In this document: one piece after another, positions 7,363 through 15,611 of the stretch
Numbering within the stretch: position 1 is the stretch's first letter
How the letters are laid out: every line of letters begins with the position of its first letter
Origin: AWTP1-13 sp963840445
GTDB taxonomy: Bacteria > Pseudomonadota > Alphaproteobacteria > Rhizobiales > Hyphomicrobiaceae
Direction of reading: 5' to 3'
Assembly (NCBI GenBank): GCA_963840445.1
Contig: CAWIZC010000029.1
Location: 1-64,000 of the forward strand
Length of the DNA stretch: 64,000 nt
Translations under genes and position numbers: made by a program
The notes under the pieces: model-generated
Database searches by the model: none
What the model was told of the DNA's origin: nothing
What the model saw: only the letters and a program-made list of their open reading frames with translations

Positions 7363-8379
7363 GTGCGCAAGGTCATTCCACTGGATGTCGTGGAGACGAT
7401 CCGGGAAGGTCTTCTCGTGCTCGAGCCTGATCTGACCATCCGCTTCGCGAACCGCTCCTTCTGCCAGACATTCGCAGTCGCGCCAGAGGATACGGTCGGC
7501 CGGAAGCTCTATGAGCTCGGCAACGGACAGTGGGACATTCCCAAGCTCCGCACCGCGCTCGAGACCATCATTTCTGGCCGAGAAACCATCGAGGCCTTCG
7601 AAGTCGACCAGTTCTTCCCGTCAATCGGCCGGCGCGTAATGGTGCTCAATGCGCGCAAGGTCTATCGGCCGGGCAACAAGATACAACAGATCCTCCTGGC
7701 GATCGAAGACGTCACCGAGCGCGCGAGGCTGGAGCGCGAGCACGCGGTCGCGCACGAGCGTATCGGCATGCTGATGCAAGAGCTGACCCACCGGGTCAAG
7801 AACAGCCTGCAGTCTATCGCGGCAATGGTCATGATTGAAGCGCGCAGCCACAAGAGCGGCGAGGGCAAAGCGGCGCTTGAAAGGGTCTCGCATCGCATCG
7901 ACGCACTCGGGCAGCTCTATTCCAAGCTAAGCAAATCCGACACGGTTGAGGCGGTCGATGCGGCGACCTATCTGGATGACTTATGCCGCGACCTGGTCGC
8001 ATCAGTACAAAGGGAAGGCGACAGTCCATCGTGCTCAAGACCGACATCGAGAGCGAGCTCCTGCCGACCGATCGAGGCAATTCCGATCGGGCTCATTGTG
8101 AACGAGCTCGTCACGAATGCCCTCAAGTATGCTTTTCCGAGCGAGACAAAGGGCACCGTCATGGTGACGCTAAAGAGGGTCCCCGGGGAGCTTCGCCTGA
8201 CGGTCGCCGACGATGGCAAGGGGATCGATCCTCGACGCGCCAATTCCGGGCTCGGCGGCCGGCTGGTCGAGGGTTTCGCCCAACAGCTCGGCGGCCAGGT
8301 CGAGCGGGAGAGCGGCAGCCAGGGTACGACCGTGCGCCTGATCTTGCCGTCGCGTGAAGGCTCGCGCGTGAGGGCATGA
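7363..8379 (+). CDS. PAS-containing HWE/HisKA_2 sensor histidine kinase
   Basis: Cytoplasmic sensor kinase of 338 residues, starting at a GTG seven bases after GGAGG. An N-terminal PAS domain (residues about 8-120, IREGLLVLEPDLTIRFANRS) precedes the HisKA_2 phosphoacceptor box with His near residue 143 (ELTHRVKNSLQSI), then N box NELVTNALKYAF near 245 and glycine box DDGKGID. Residues about 222-238 read as unrelated sequence; shifting by one base over 8032-8076 restores the family-like IVLKTDIESELLPTDR. So a 1-nt deletion and a 1-nt insertion cancel each other, leaving the frame open. This replaces a segment just before the N box and may weaken ATP binding. It is probably controlled by the divergent Crp/Fnr protein. 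Confidence 0.82.
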   Translation: MRKVIPLDVVETIREGLLVLEPDLTIRFANRSFCQTFAVAPEDTVGRKLYELGNGQWDIPKLRTALETIISGRETIEAFEVDQFFPSIGRRVMVLNARKVYRPGNKIQQILLAIEDVTERARLEREHAVAHERIGMLMQELTHRVKNSLQSIAAMVMIEARSHKSGEGKAALERVSHRIDALGQLYSKLSKSDTVEAVDAATYLDDLCRDLVASVQREGDSPSCSRPTSRASSCRPIEAIPIGLIVNELVTNALKYAFPSETKGTVMVTLKRVPGELRLTVADDGKGIDPRRANSGLGGRLVEGFAQQLGGQVERESGSQGTTVRLILPSREGSRVRA

Positions 8380-8682
8380 GAGCGGGTGCGTCTCGGCAGG
8401 GCGACGCTGCTCTACATCTACGTGCACGCCGAGTCTTGGCAGAAGTATCGCCCACCGGGCGCAGCCGCATGCAATACGCCACGGCAACCAGTTGCTCGAC
8501 ACCGTATCGAAAAATCTGCGCTCGCTCCGGTGTGAGGGCTGGAAGGCGCGCCGCCGCAGCCGACACCGCTCCACTGAGACGTTCGCCGGTTATGTGCGCG
8601 CGGCTAAGGATTGGACCGACAGCGGCCTCAACGGTGTGGGCTTCTAGCTTGTCATACACCCACCTCTCTCGCCAGCCTAACG
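8380..8682. other. Interval without a confident gene
   Basis: On the plus strand a frame ending at 8647 reads NQLLDTVSKNLRSLR and then AGYVRAAKDWTDSGLNGVGF, which looks protein-like but lacks a recognisable start and family. It may be the tail of a decayed gene. No promoter or terminator can be assigned. Confidence 0.25.
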
Positions 8683-10539
8683 TTACCGCTCAGGTGTCGG
8701 TTGGGGCTGCGCCGGTTTAGCTCCTAGCGGAGAGCCGCCTGCCAGTGTCTGCCCGAGGATCGCCATCAACATGCCACTGACTCCCTCGCCGCCGGTGCCG
8801 ACTTGGACGTTCGGAACGAACTTTTGGGCGTTGGCGAGAGCTGCTGTGAAGACTTCCGGATGCGCGTTGCCGAACTTGGCGATGGTGTCGAGCATCAGCT
8901 CAAACTGGCGCAATTTCACTGTGGATTCCGGCCCCAGTACGCTCACCTGCTTCTGCTGGCCTTCGGAAATTAGGGACAGCTTGTCGCGCTCTCCTTGGCC
9001 TTCATTGCGCGCGGCCTGGGCATTCTGGACGGAGCGCTGCACGTTGATTTCCAATTCGACGAGCTTGGACTGCTGATCGGCCGTCGCCTTGGCTTTCTCG
9101 GAATCCACCCGCTTTTCCTGAGCGGCTCGCTCTTGGATGAACGCGCGTGCCAGCTGCGTCGCCAACTGTTCACGACGGACTGCAACCAGCAGCTCCGGCG
9201 GGATTGCCGGTTCGCCGAGTCGCACTTCGCGGATGGTAACGCAGGATTTCTGCGCTTCGGGTCGAATGCGGCGCTCAATTTCGCCCTCGATCAATGGCCG
9301 CTGATTGATGAGGTCGAGCACCTTGGTCGGCCAATTCACCGTGATAAAGATCGGCTTGCCGTCCCTGTCCAGGATGGGCTTGCCATTCTCATCGACCTTG
9401 GCCTCGGTGATCTCATAGGTGCCACCCGCCACATCACGCGTGATCGCGCGGATGGACGGCGTGAGCACGCGATCCTCGACCTGCCTTAGGGTGCCAACGC
9501 CGGCCACCACGCACGACGCTTCTGCCGGCGAAACCTGGGCGACGACGCGCAACTCGAGAGGTACGTCCCAGCCTTCCATTTTGACGAACACCGCCACGTC
9601 GGCATTGTCCTTGTCCTTGGGAACTTCCACTTCGGTCCGGTTCTGGACGATATCGCCCTTGGCATCCACCGTGAGCGAGATGTTGGCGCGACGATAGCCG
9701 CCGGCATAAGTCCAAACCTGCGCGCGCGTATCGATTTCCGTGAGCGCGAACGCCTCCGGATTGAAGTAGTACTGTCCTGGCTGCAGAGATTTGTCCCACA
9801 CGCCCACACAACCGACCGGGACAATCGGCGCGTCGAGCCTGCCTTTTTCTTCCGGCTTGACCGTCGATATGAGCTCACACTTTGCCGGCTTATCCGCCTT
9901 TAATGTGCCGAGGTCCACATCGGCATGTACATTCGACTTCACGACCCCCACGAACCCGGCTTTGACCTCCTTTGCGTCGACTTCTGTGATGTCCCACAGG
10001 TATCGGTTGAGCCGATACTTGCCTGGCGTCAGCACGCTCAATTGTGGACCACGCTGGCCACCGTTCAAGAGGAACACCTCGGCGTCCAGCATCTGATATC
10101 CAAACTTGGCTGGGAACGGGTCAGCGAAAGCCTGACCTGCTCGAAGGGATGCTCCATCTTTCGCGGTTAGGATGCCGACTTTGCCTTTCGGGATGCTCAC
10201 TTCGAGGTTGTTCGTGTCGACGTCATACAAGACGTTCACCAACAGCCACGGGTGGAACCCCGGCGTTAAAACGCGTGCCTGCGGACCATTCTCACCATGC
10301 ACGGCGACAATCCGGCCTTCGGTAAGTGATCCGCCGCCATAGACGCGAAAGAGCTGTCCCAAATGCCCATCAGGCACCCGCACAAACGAGGTGGAAGCGA
10401 TCGCGAAGAGCATTCCAAGCACGCCGACTATCCGCAAGGCGCTGTCCGCGAGCGAACTTCTCATTGGCTGCGGCAATAAGGTGGGGCCAGCGAAAGCGAC
10501 GATCGCTGACAGCAGCAGGACCAATAGCAATACTGTCAT
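8683..10539 (-). CDS. SPFH/band-7 domain membrane protein
   Basis: A 618-residue protein of the SPFH (stomatin/prohibitin/flotillin/HflK) superfamily. The ATG at 10537-10539 sits six bases after GGAGG, better placed than the GTG two codons upstream. Two N-terminal membrane spans (VLLLVLLLSAIVAFAG and IVGVLGMLFAIAST) are followed by a large SPFH region. Residues about 450-560 form a long charged coiled coil (EKRVDSEKAKATADQQSKLV) typical of oligomerising flotillin-like proteins, and the C-terminus is glycine- and proline-rich. Such proteins form membrane microdomain scaffolds. It is monocistronic, with no NfeD-type partner adjacent. Confidence 0.8.
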   Translation of the reverse strand: MTVLLLVLLLSAIVAFAGPTLLPQPMRSSLADSALRIVGVLGMLFAIASTSFVRVPDGHLGQLFRVYGGGSLTEGRIVAVHGENGPQARVLTPGFHPWLLVNVLYDVDTNNLEVSIPKGKVGILTAKDGASLRAGQAFADPFPAKFGYQMLDAEVFLLNGGQRGPQLSVLTPGKYRLNRYLWDITEVDAKEVKAGFVGVVKSNVHADVDLGTLKADKPAKCELISTVKPEEKGRLDAPIVPVGCVGVWDKSLQPGQYYFNPEAFALTEIDTRAQVWTYAGGYRRANISLTVDAKGDIVQNRTEVEVPKDKDNADVAVFVKMEGWDVPLELRVVAQVSPAEASCVVAGVGTLRQVEDRVLTPSIRAITRDVAGGTYEITEAKVDENGKPILDRDGKPIFITVNWPTKVLDLINQRPLIEGEIERRIRPEAQKSCVTIREVRLGEPAIPPELLVAVRREQLATQLARAFIQERAAQEKRVDSEKAKATADQQSKLVELEINVQRSVQNAQAARNEGQGERDKLSLISEGQQKQVSVLGPESTVKLRQFELMLDTIAKFGNAHPEVFTAALANAQKFVPNVQVGTGGEGVSGMLMAILGQTLAGGSPLGAKPAQPQPTPER

Positions 10540-10682
10540 CTGCACCCTCCGGCGAAACCAATAGTCGAGAGAGCGCTAACCGCTCCCTGCCCCGATTTAT
10601 GCCGCCAAACTCGTGAAGATTACATAATCCGGGGATGGCGCCACACGCCATTGAGCCGATCTGACAACGGCGTTGGTGCATC

Positions 10683-11537
10683 TCAAACAGAAAGCCCCGC
10701 ACCGGTTCGCGGGTGCGGGCTAAGAAAACCGGGGCACTGGCGGTTTTGGACATGCAAAAAAACGAGGAAGCCAGAGGACCGGCACCGTGGACCATCGGGG
10801 TGCCGGCCGTTGCTGAATGAGGTTTTTTCAGCCCTGGGAGGAGTTGGCAGCAAGGCGAGCACCAGACGCTTGACGACCCAATCCGGGATGCTGTCGTGCG
10901 CCTCCCCGTCTGCTATCTGCTCGGGACTGGGGTGACGACCGTCCGAAAGCACGTATTCGCTGGCGATGGCGGCCAGCACGTCGAGCGGCGGCGCGTTGCC
11001 ACTGAGGATGCGCTCGGCAACGCTATCCAGGCCTTGCATCCGCTGGCGGTGCTCCTCGTACCAGCGATCGTGATCCTGACTGCGCACGTCCCTCGGCTCC
11101 AGGTTGGCCCGCACGAACTCGCGAACGCCCTCCAGTGCGCTCCGGAACAGCACCAACTCGGGTGAGGGCTGAACCGGCGGCGCATCGATCCGCATAACGC
11201 CGTCGATCAGGTGCGCCATGACCGTATGTTCCCAGGCGTCGCAATCGTCGGGAACATCCCATGCCTCGCCGTGATGGTTGTGCTCTTGCCAGTATTTGGC
11301 GAGCACGGCCCTTTGCTTGAGGTTGTGAAGGGTGATGGGGCGGGTGGCAAAGATGCGCTCTGAAAGAGCCGTTAGCTCATTGTCGGCTGCGTCCGCCTTT
11401 TCGGTCGCCGCATGGCTGCCGTCGTCGATCTCGTAGAGCTGTTCGAGGTCTGCCAGCCGCTGCTGCAGGGCGCAGAGGTCACATGTCCTCTGCGCTGATT
11501 GCGGTTGTCGCGGTGGTGGGGATCTCGCCCGGCGCAA
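10683..11537 (-). CDS. Hypothetical mobile-element protein, start and end uncertain
   Basis: An open frame of up to 284 residues. The credible part runs from about LCALQQRLADLEQLYEIDDG (near 11465) to KRLVLALLPTPP (near 10840): mostly helical, acidic, with many aromatic and His residues (WYEEHRQRMQ). The first 20 residues are arginine/proline-rich and probably not translated; a start in good context is not visible. The last 45 residues run through a terminator hairpin, so the natural stop has probably been lost. It follows the gene at 11479-11805 almost without gap. No family is recognised; the neighbourhood is a decayed integrative element. Confidence 0.4.
   Translation of the reverse strand: MRRARSPPPRQPQSAQRTCDLCALQQRLADLEQLYEIDDGSHAATEKADAADNELTALSERIFATRPITLHNLKQRAVLAKYWQEHNHHGEAWDVPDDCDAWEHTVMAHLIDGVMRIDAPPVQPSPELVLFRSALEGVREFVRANLEPRDVRSQDHDRWYEEHRQRMQGLDSVAERILSGNAPPLDVLAAIASEYVLSDGRHPSPEQIADGEAHDSIPDWVVKRLVLALLPTPPRAEKTSFSNGRHPDGPRCRSSGFLVFLHVQNRQCPGFLSPHPRTGAGLSV
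10693..10721 (-). terminator. Terminator hairpin of the 10.7-11.5 kb gene
   Basis: On the minus strand AGCCCGCACC pairs with GGTGCGGGGCT, followed by TTCTGTTTG. It falls inside the open frame that runs to 10683, which suggests the true stop of that gene lay upstream and was lost by a frameshift. Confidence 0.55.
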
Positions 11538-11805
11538 AGCCGCCCATGGTGCAGATGGCTTTCAGCAGATGTGCAAGCGTCTGCTGGTCCATGCCGATGT
11601 GGTCGGTGCGGGCGAGGAGTTCCCGCATGTTCGCCTGGTCGTCGCTGTCGTGGTGCGGGAAGTTCCAGTACATGCACATCGCGCCCAACAGCGCGACATC
11701 CTCCCAGGATTGGACCGGCCTCGCGAAGGCCTGCTTTGCGCGGCTGACTTGCGCCATCATGCAAGGCATCCCATTCAGCATCGCTGAGGTTCGGTGCCAA
11801 TCCAT
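11479..11805 (-). CDS. Hypothetical mobile-element protein
   Basis: Encodes about 108 residues in the best frame. The middle and end are protein-like: VQSWEDVALLGAMCMYWNF, then HIGMDQQTLAHLLKAICTMG. The first 20 residues are less convincing; in the next frame the same DNA reads NLSDAEWDALHDG, which fits a coding sequence better, so there may be a frameshift near 11745 and the true start may lie further upstream. It is flanked by other minus-strand hypothetical genes of the decayed element. No function can be assigned. Confidence 0.4.
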   Translation of the reverse strand: MDWHRTSAMLNGMPCMMAQVSRAKQAFARPVQSWEDVALLGAMCMYWNFPHHDSDDQANMRELLARTDHIGMDQQTLAHLLKAICTMGGFAPGEIPTTATTAISAEDM

Positions 11806-12000
11806 TTCCGATCATCCTCGGCAAGCTGGCGGTGCCACTCCAGCACCGCGGGCGCGGGTGTCTGGCTGTGTGTGGACGTGTGTTGACACGTCATGCGCGC
11901 CGGCAATGATCGCCTCGATTTCGTCAACGCGTGGCGACGATGCACGCGAATTGATGAGGGCCGCAATCTGCTCTGCGGCTTGGCGGGCGGGGCTATTCAT
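11778..12000 (-). pseudogene. Small hypothetical gene, probably frameshifted
   Basis: From the ATG at 12000 the frame reads MNSPARQAAEQIAALINS, then a PRVDEIEAIIAGAHDV segment. After about residue 45 it becomes proline/arginine-rich, while the adjacent frame continues as LEWHRQLAEDDRKWIG to a stop near 11778. The LINSR plus DEIEAI motif recurs in the pseudogene at 12650-13123, so the two genes are related. A 1-nt indel near 11850 is the simplest explanation. Function unknown. Confidence 0.4.
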
Positions 12001-12679
12001 GGGCGCAGCCTCCCTTCAGCAGAGCAGGAGGCAGGAAGCGGCCTTCCATGGGCAGGAGGTCTGACCCGACGCCAGCGCTGCGAGCGAAGGAAAGCACGGC
12101 GACCATAAGCTCGGCGGTCGCCTTCTGGTCCATGTAGTACTCCCCGGTATCGACCAGCGTATTTGATGCGCCGTTCTCGTGGTGCAGGACGATCTCGGCC
12201 AGGACGGCAAGCGTCAGCGGGTTGACCGGTCCTCCGCTCCACGTCTCGGCCTTGGCGCGTTCCCAGATTTGCTTTGCGAGATCGCATGCCGCTTCCGTCG
12301 CCTTGCCGATGATCTCCTCGGAAGGCTTCAACTCCTCGACAGTGAGGATGCCAGCCGTCTCGACGGCCGTTCGGTCGATGATGTCGCGCTGCTGGCGCCA
12401 TGCCGAGATGAGGCGCACGAGCTCGAAATCGACGGGCACCAGTTGCGGAACGGCACTGGCGTGAAGCCGGAGGACCGCGAGGGCGAGCATCTCTGCCGCC
12501 TTCGGTCCCGGGTCCCCTTCATTGGTCCGGCGAGGTCCAAGCGCATCGAGATCGTGCCCCGCTTCGTGCGCCACGATGCTGGCGAGCCCGATCATGTCGC
12601 CCCATGTCGACGGAGGCGTGTCGAGCAGTACATCGCCCGCGATGTCGGCTAGGCGACCAAGCTCGGCGCTCTCGCTCAT
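11993..12679 (-). CDS. Hypothetical mobile-element protein with HEAGH motif
   Basis: A continuous 228-residue frame starting MSESAELGRLADIAGDVLLD and ending PPALLKGGCAHE. It is predicted mostly helical. Near residue 38 it contains VAHEAGHDLDALG; HEAGH fits the zinc-peptidase pattern HExxH, but no matching downstream zinc ligand motif is obvious, so this may be chance. The stop overlaps the start of the small gene at 12000, giving an operon-like chain of minus-strand genes. It is the only gene of this block without an obvious frameshift. Family unknown. Confidence 0.5.
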   Translation of the reverse strand: MSESAELGRLADIAGDVLLDTPPSTWGDMIGLASIVAHEAGHDLDALGPRRTNEGDPGPKAAEMLALAVLRLHASAVPQLVPVDFELVRLISAWRQQRDIIDRTAVETAGILTVEELKPSEEIIGKATEAACDLAKQIWERAKAETWSGGPVNPLTLAVLAEIVLHHENGASNTLVDTGEYYMDQKATAELMVAVLSFARSAGVGSDLLPMEGRFLPPALLKGGCAHE

Positions 12680-13123
12680 ACTCGATCGTCATGGTTTGGC
12701 CGTCGAAGGCGATTGGCCCGACCACGTCCTTTGCAGTGCCGAGGAATTCCTGCGCTGTACCGGTAGGCGACAACATGGTCCGGCAGGGACGACGAGGCCG
12801 GCGCCGAACCGACGCGGGCGGTGATCGCCTCGATCTCGTCAGGCCAAGGTGTCGCTGGCCTGCTGTTGATGAGGGACGATCTGCGGTGGCGGCCTCTGCC
12901 GCGGTAAGGCGTCAACCATGGCGGCGGCCTCCCCTTCGGCGCGATGACCCGGGCGCGGCAGGCGCGCTTCACGACCGCCCGCAGCATCGCGACCGCTGGT
13001 ATCTGCTCCGCGCCATTCAACAACGCCACCAGCGCGGCGGCAGCCTCATGCTCTGTCAACCCGGTAGGTGTTGCGTTGCGCCCGCGCGCCGACGGCGATA
13101 CGGGTCTTGTCAGCCTTGGTCAT
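12650..13123 (-). pseudogene. Hypothetical gene broken by several frameshifts
   Basis: Fragments in different frames join into one plausible protein. MTKADKTRIAVGA starts at the ATG at 13123; then come LTEHEAAAALVALLNGAEQI, EGEAAAMVDAL, EAATADRP, LINSRPATPWPDEIEAITAR, LPDHVVAY and TAKDVVGPIAFDGQTMTIEY. Each switch needs a single-base indel, at least four in total. The LINSR...DEIEAI piece is shared with the small gene at 11778-12000. No function is recognised. Substitutions seem few relative to indels, which keeps sequencing error open as a cause. Confidence 0.5.
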
Positions 13124-13150
13124 GTGGGTCTACTCCACTGGCTAGGGTTA

Positions 13151-13184
13151 GGCCCTGGCTGGCGTTACAGCGTCAGCCAGGGCC
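13151..13184. terminator. Eleven-bp perfect hairpin between small element genes
   Basis: GGCCCTGGCTG at 13151-13161 is the exact reverse complement of CAGCCAGGGCC at 13174-13184 with a 12-nt loop. It separates the pseudogene at 13225-13425 from the next minus-strand gene. There is no T-run, so it could be a processing or Rho-assisted site rather than an intrinsic terminator. Confidence 0.45.
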
Positions 13185-13224
13185 GCTTGCGGGCGCTTAG
13201 GCAGCCCGCCGCTCATGCTGCCGG

Positions 13225-13425
13225 TCAGGGGAGGCCGGCGAGCATTCTCGTGGCGGACAGCGCAGCGCGCTCCGCCTCCAGAATGCATCAAAAGAGATTG
13301 GTGCAGGGCCAGGTCATAGGCCCAGTGGCCGGCGAGGCCTTGTGCGCGCATCGCGCGGCACTTGCGCTCAAGCCATTCGACGCGGGCGGCGGGTCACTGG
13401 GGAAGTGCAAGCGCCGCTCGACCAT
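13225..13425 (-). pseudogene. Small hypothetical mobile-element gene, frameshifted
   Basis: The frame opens MVERRLHFPSDPPPAS at 13425. The next frame continues EWLERKCRAMRAQGLAGHW and YDLALHQSLLM, and a third gives LEAERAALSATRMLAGLP to a stop at 13225. Two single-base indels explain the split. The intact protein would have been about 66 residues, basic and helical. No family recognised. Confidence 0.45.
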
Positions 13426-13512
13426 CGATGGATGGAGACGGGAGCGAATCGAACTCAACATTGGACACCTCACCCTGGACAATTGACGTTGACTTAGGTA
13501 TGTGTCGTATCA

Positions 13513-13550
13513 GACCTAAAAAAGGTCAGTCAAGACCACGTATGAGGTCT
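13513..13550. promoter_or_regulatory. Operator-like repeats upstream of an XRE-type gene
   Basis: GACCT-AAAAA-AGGTC (13513-13527) is a perfect palindrome; AGACC (13533-13537) and GGTCT (13546-13550) form a second inverted pair with 8-bp spacing. Both reuse the AGACC half-site. They lie immediately upstream of a helix-turn-helix gene, as expected for an autoregulatory site. Confidence 0.45.
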
Positions 13551-13555
13551 CTCAG

Positions 13556-13845
13556 TTGCACTCCGTGAAAGAGCCCCTTACGCAAGCGGCCGTGCTGACG
13601 CCCGCTCAACTACGCGCTGCTCGTGCTTTGCTCGGCTGGTCCCGTGAGGACCTGGCGGCCAAGTCCGGCTTGGGCGCCGAGACGGTGAAGAACTTCGAAC
13701 TGCGCGGCAGCGATCCCAAGCTCGAACCGTACAAAAGTGGCGGCGCGCGCTTGAAGCAGCAGGCGTGGCTTTTATTGATCCTGGTGCCAAGTCCGATGAA
13801 GGCGCCGAGGGCGTCCGCTTCAAGAGCGCCAAGGGGAGACGGTAA
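13556..13845 (+). pseudogene. XRE-family helix-turn-helix regulator, frameshifted
   Basis: The first 58 residues contain a classical XRE helix-turn-helix: LTPAQLRAARALLGWSREDL, then the recognition helix in SGLGAETVKNFELRG. After DPKLE the frame shifts by one base; the family-like end VQKWRRALEAAGVAFIDPG continues in another frame to TAA at 13843-13845. The protein would have been about 96 residues, a small DNA-binding regulator of the element. A copy of the same C-terminal motif follows in the remnant at 13863. Palindromes directly upstream are likely operators. Confidence 0.65.
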
Positions 13846-13862
13846 ATCGAGCTCTAGCAGAA

Positions 13863-13950
13863 GTGGTGCGCGCGTCACTTGAGCAAGCTGGCGTGGAGTT
13901 TATTGATCGTGCGACCGATGCAAAGGCCCTGGCGTTCGGCTCAGGGCGGG
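13863..13950 (+). pseudogene. C-terminal remnant of a second XRE-type gene
   Basis: Reads VRASLEQAGVEFIDRATD, closely resembling RRALEAAGVAFIDPGAK in the preceding pseudogene. No helix-turn-helix part precedes it, so this is the tail of a tandem or recombined copy. Confidence 0.45.
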
Positions 13951-14049
13951 AATGCGGTGAAAGAGCAGGCGCGGGAATACGATGGACTTCGATCTTGAAC
14001 ACAACGTCATATCCACCGCCGCCGAACTCTTTGCCTTGCGGTGAGTGCC

Positions 14050-14329
14050 ATGACCGAGAAGAAGCTGCCGTTCGATCTCAGCGAATCCACGCTCCGCGAG
14101 CTTGAGGCTGAGCGCCGGGGCGCGCAGATGGTCGCGAGGGCACAAGCTCGGATGATTATCGACCTCTTCGGGTCGGCGTTGCGTTCCGGCGACAACATTT
14201 CGGCACCGTGGCCGAGGCGGCGCTGTCAGACGACGGAGATTCGCTCAACGCGGTCGCCGCAGCAACGAGGACGTCGAGATCTCCGCTCCAATTAGTGCGC
14301 GGCTCGCCATGCACCAGGCTGCTCTTTGA
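14050..14329 (+). pseudogene. Hypothetical mobile-element gene, frameshifted
   Basis: Starts MTEKKLPFDLSESTLRELEA and continues as a helical, charged protein to FGSALRSGDNI near 14200. There the frame breaks; the next frame gives FGTVAEAALSDDGDSLNAVA, and a third gives EDVEISAPISARLAMHQAAL before TGA at 14327-14329. About 92 residues if repaired. Two single-base indels are needed. It might be a small regulator or accessory protein of the element, but no domain is recognised. Confidence 0.5.
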
Positions 14330-14652
14330 TAGACGGCTCGCGAGGGAAACGAGGCTATCTGGCAGCGCTGCAATGACGCCGAGCTGCTGCGAACAGCATC
14401 ACGGAATATCACTTCGGATCGGGCCGGCAGCCCGCCGGAAAGCGATAGGTGCCGCCCTCCACGTTTCGATCTTTATTGATATTTTTTCAAAGGCCAAGAG
14501 CTGTCGGCGACGCAGTTGCCGGCGAGCGCGTTTCTATTTCAATCTGCTTTTTGATTAGCCCCAGGGCGCGGCGGCAGCCGTGCGCGCCTTGGCTATTAAT
14601 GGCTACTTTCTTTGCCATTCAGTGCTGCAGCGCTGCTGCTCTTTCGCGCGCA
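14330..14652. other. Non-coding or unrecognised interval
   Basis: No convincing frame on either strand. Part of 14460-14560 is less GC-rich than its surroundings (runs such as TTTATTGATATTTTTTC), which may mark a remnant of foreign DNA or a promoter for the neighbouring genes. Confidence 0.35.
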
Positions 14653-14985
14653 TCAGAGAGCCACCGCTCCAAACCGTCGACGCGATAAGCAGCTCACCCT
14701 TTCCTTCGGGACCCGCGCGAGTACAAAGGCAAACCGAGCTGCACGCACGACCTGGATGGCATGGTCTCGGGCGGCGATCGTCCATTCCCGTCGGCGCCAG
14801 TCGTAGTCTTGCCTCCAAACGTCCTCGTAGCATCGGCAGCCCCAAACACGGCCGGCGTCGGTGAACCAGGCCGCGACGACTTCCATCTGGGCGGCCTCCT
14901 CGGGCGTGCGCTCGTCTGGCGGCTTGCGTTCGATCTCAAGTAGGGCCTCCAGCAGATCCTGCTCTGGCGTGCCTTCCGGAAACAT
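14653..14985 (-). CDS. Hypothetical mobile-element protein
   Basis: About 110 residues from the ATG at 14983-14985 (MFPEGTPEQDLLEALLEIER); a TTG 11 codons upstream would overlap the stop of the preceding gene and is possible. The protein is acidic at the start, then Trp-rich (VAAWFTDAGRVWGCRCYED and RQDYDWRRREW), ending basic. It looks like a small phage-type accessory protein. It lies 29 bp downstream of the zinc-ribbon gene and reads in the same direction, so the two are probably cotranscribed. No family assigned. Confidence 0.45.
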   Translation of the reverse strand: MFPEGTPEQDLLEALLEIERKPPDERTPEEAAQMEVVAAWFTDAGRVWGCRCYEDVWRQDYDWRRREWTIAARDHAIQVVRAARFAFVLARVPKERVSCLSRRRFGAVAL

Positions 14986-15014
14986 CGTGCCGATCGGTCT
15001 TTCTCGTTTCAAAT

Positions 15015-15611
15015 TCAACGTGACCTGATGCTTCTCTCCAGGCGCTCGAGCTCACTGGCAAATCCTGATGCAAATCGCCTCGCCAGCTTCAGATGGAGGG
15101 CCCGTAGCCGCGCATAGGTCTTGCATTGCATGTGCTTTGGCCTTGTCGGGAACGGTTCGCGCAGATCTGCAGAGCCACCCAGACGGGCTCTGAGGGCCTG
15201 CAGTCGGGTAGCCGCCCTTCCTCCGGCGGTTTGATATTGGGAACTGTAGTGGAGCCCATGACACCTGCGGCACCGGAAGGGAACACCAAACAGTACTCTG
15301 CAGGCCTTGCCGCAAGCTGGGCATGCGAACCACCGTCTACGGCCGCCGAAACGTGTCTGTGTGTATCTGAAGGGTACGACTTCACGCACTTGCTCCCATG
15401 TATCGCCCGCGCGGCTGCGATAGCAGAGGCGTACGCAACCGTGGCTAGACTCTATGCCGACAGAGACCGCCGCCCCGCCGCCGGCGTGTGACCATCTGAT
15501 CGATGACGCGCACCCTGGCCGCAGCATCTTTTGCCGCCCCAGCCAGGTCAAGTCGATCGCATGATAGTTCTCGCAGCGCTCCGCCATCACAGTCGTCCCG
15601 ATCGAAATCAT
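15015..15611 (-). CDS. Zinc-ribbon hypothetical protein of the integrated element
   Basis: A 198-residue protein. The start MISIGTTVMAERCENY is set by ATGA overlap with the stop of the preceding gene; the Met eight codons later is an alternative. Residues about 96-118 hold a zinc ribbon with CPACGKAC and, after a short loop, CRRC. The flanking segments (IDLTWLGRQKML, then a strand-rich middle, then LHYSSQYQTAGGRAATRL) match a layout I recall in uncharacterised proteins from rhizobial phage-like islands. The zinc ribbon suggests DNA or RNA binding. The overlap implies translational coupling with the 101-residue upstream gene. Precise function unknown. Confidence 0.6.
   Translation of the reverse strand: MISIGTTVMAERCENYHAIDLTWLGRQKMLRPGCASSIRWSHAGGGAAVSVGIESSHGCVRLCYRSRAGDTWEQVREVVPFRYTQTRFGGRRRWFACPACGKACRVLFGVPFRCRRCHGLHYSSQYQTAGGRAATRLQALRARLGGSADLREPFPTRPKHMQCKTYARLRALHLKLARRFASGFASELERLERSIRSR

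Noticed and set aside
7182..7439. N-terminal extension of the Crp/Fnr frame
   Set aside because: It overlaps the divergent promoter and operator repeats and lacks coding character; the ATG at 7181 is in better context.
10633..10641. GGATGGCGC as a possible left attachment copy of the tRNA-Asp end at 22699-22707
   Set aside because: Only nine bases match and they include bases outside the tRNA; too short to be a credible att core.
12550..12575. HEAGH as evidence for a zinc peptidase in the 228-residue hypothetical protein
   Set aside because: No downstream zinc ligand or peptidase fold is visible; a five-residue match alone is weak.
13431..13460. Sequence resembling the T-arm and 3' end of a tRNA (GAATCGAACTC)
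   Set aside because: No matching acceptor or anticodon arm lies upstream on the minus strand, and the T-stem does not pair; probably chance or a very degraded fragment.
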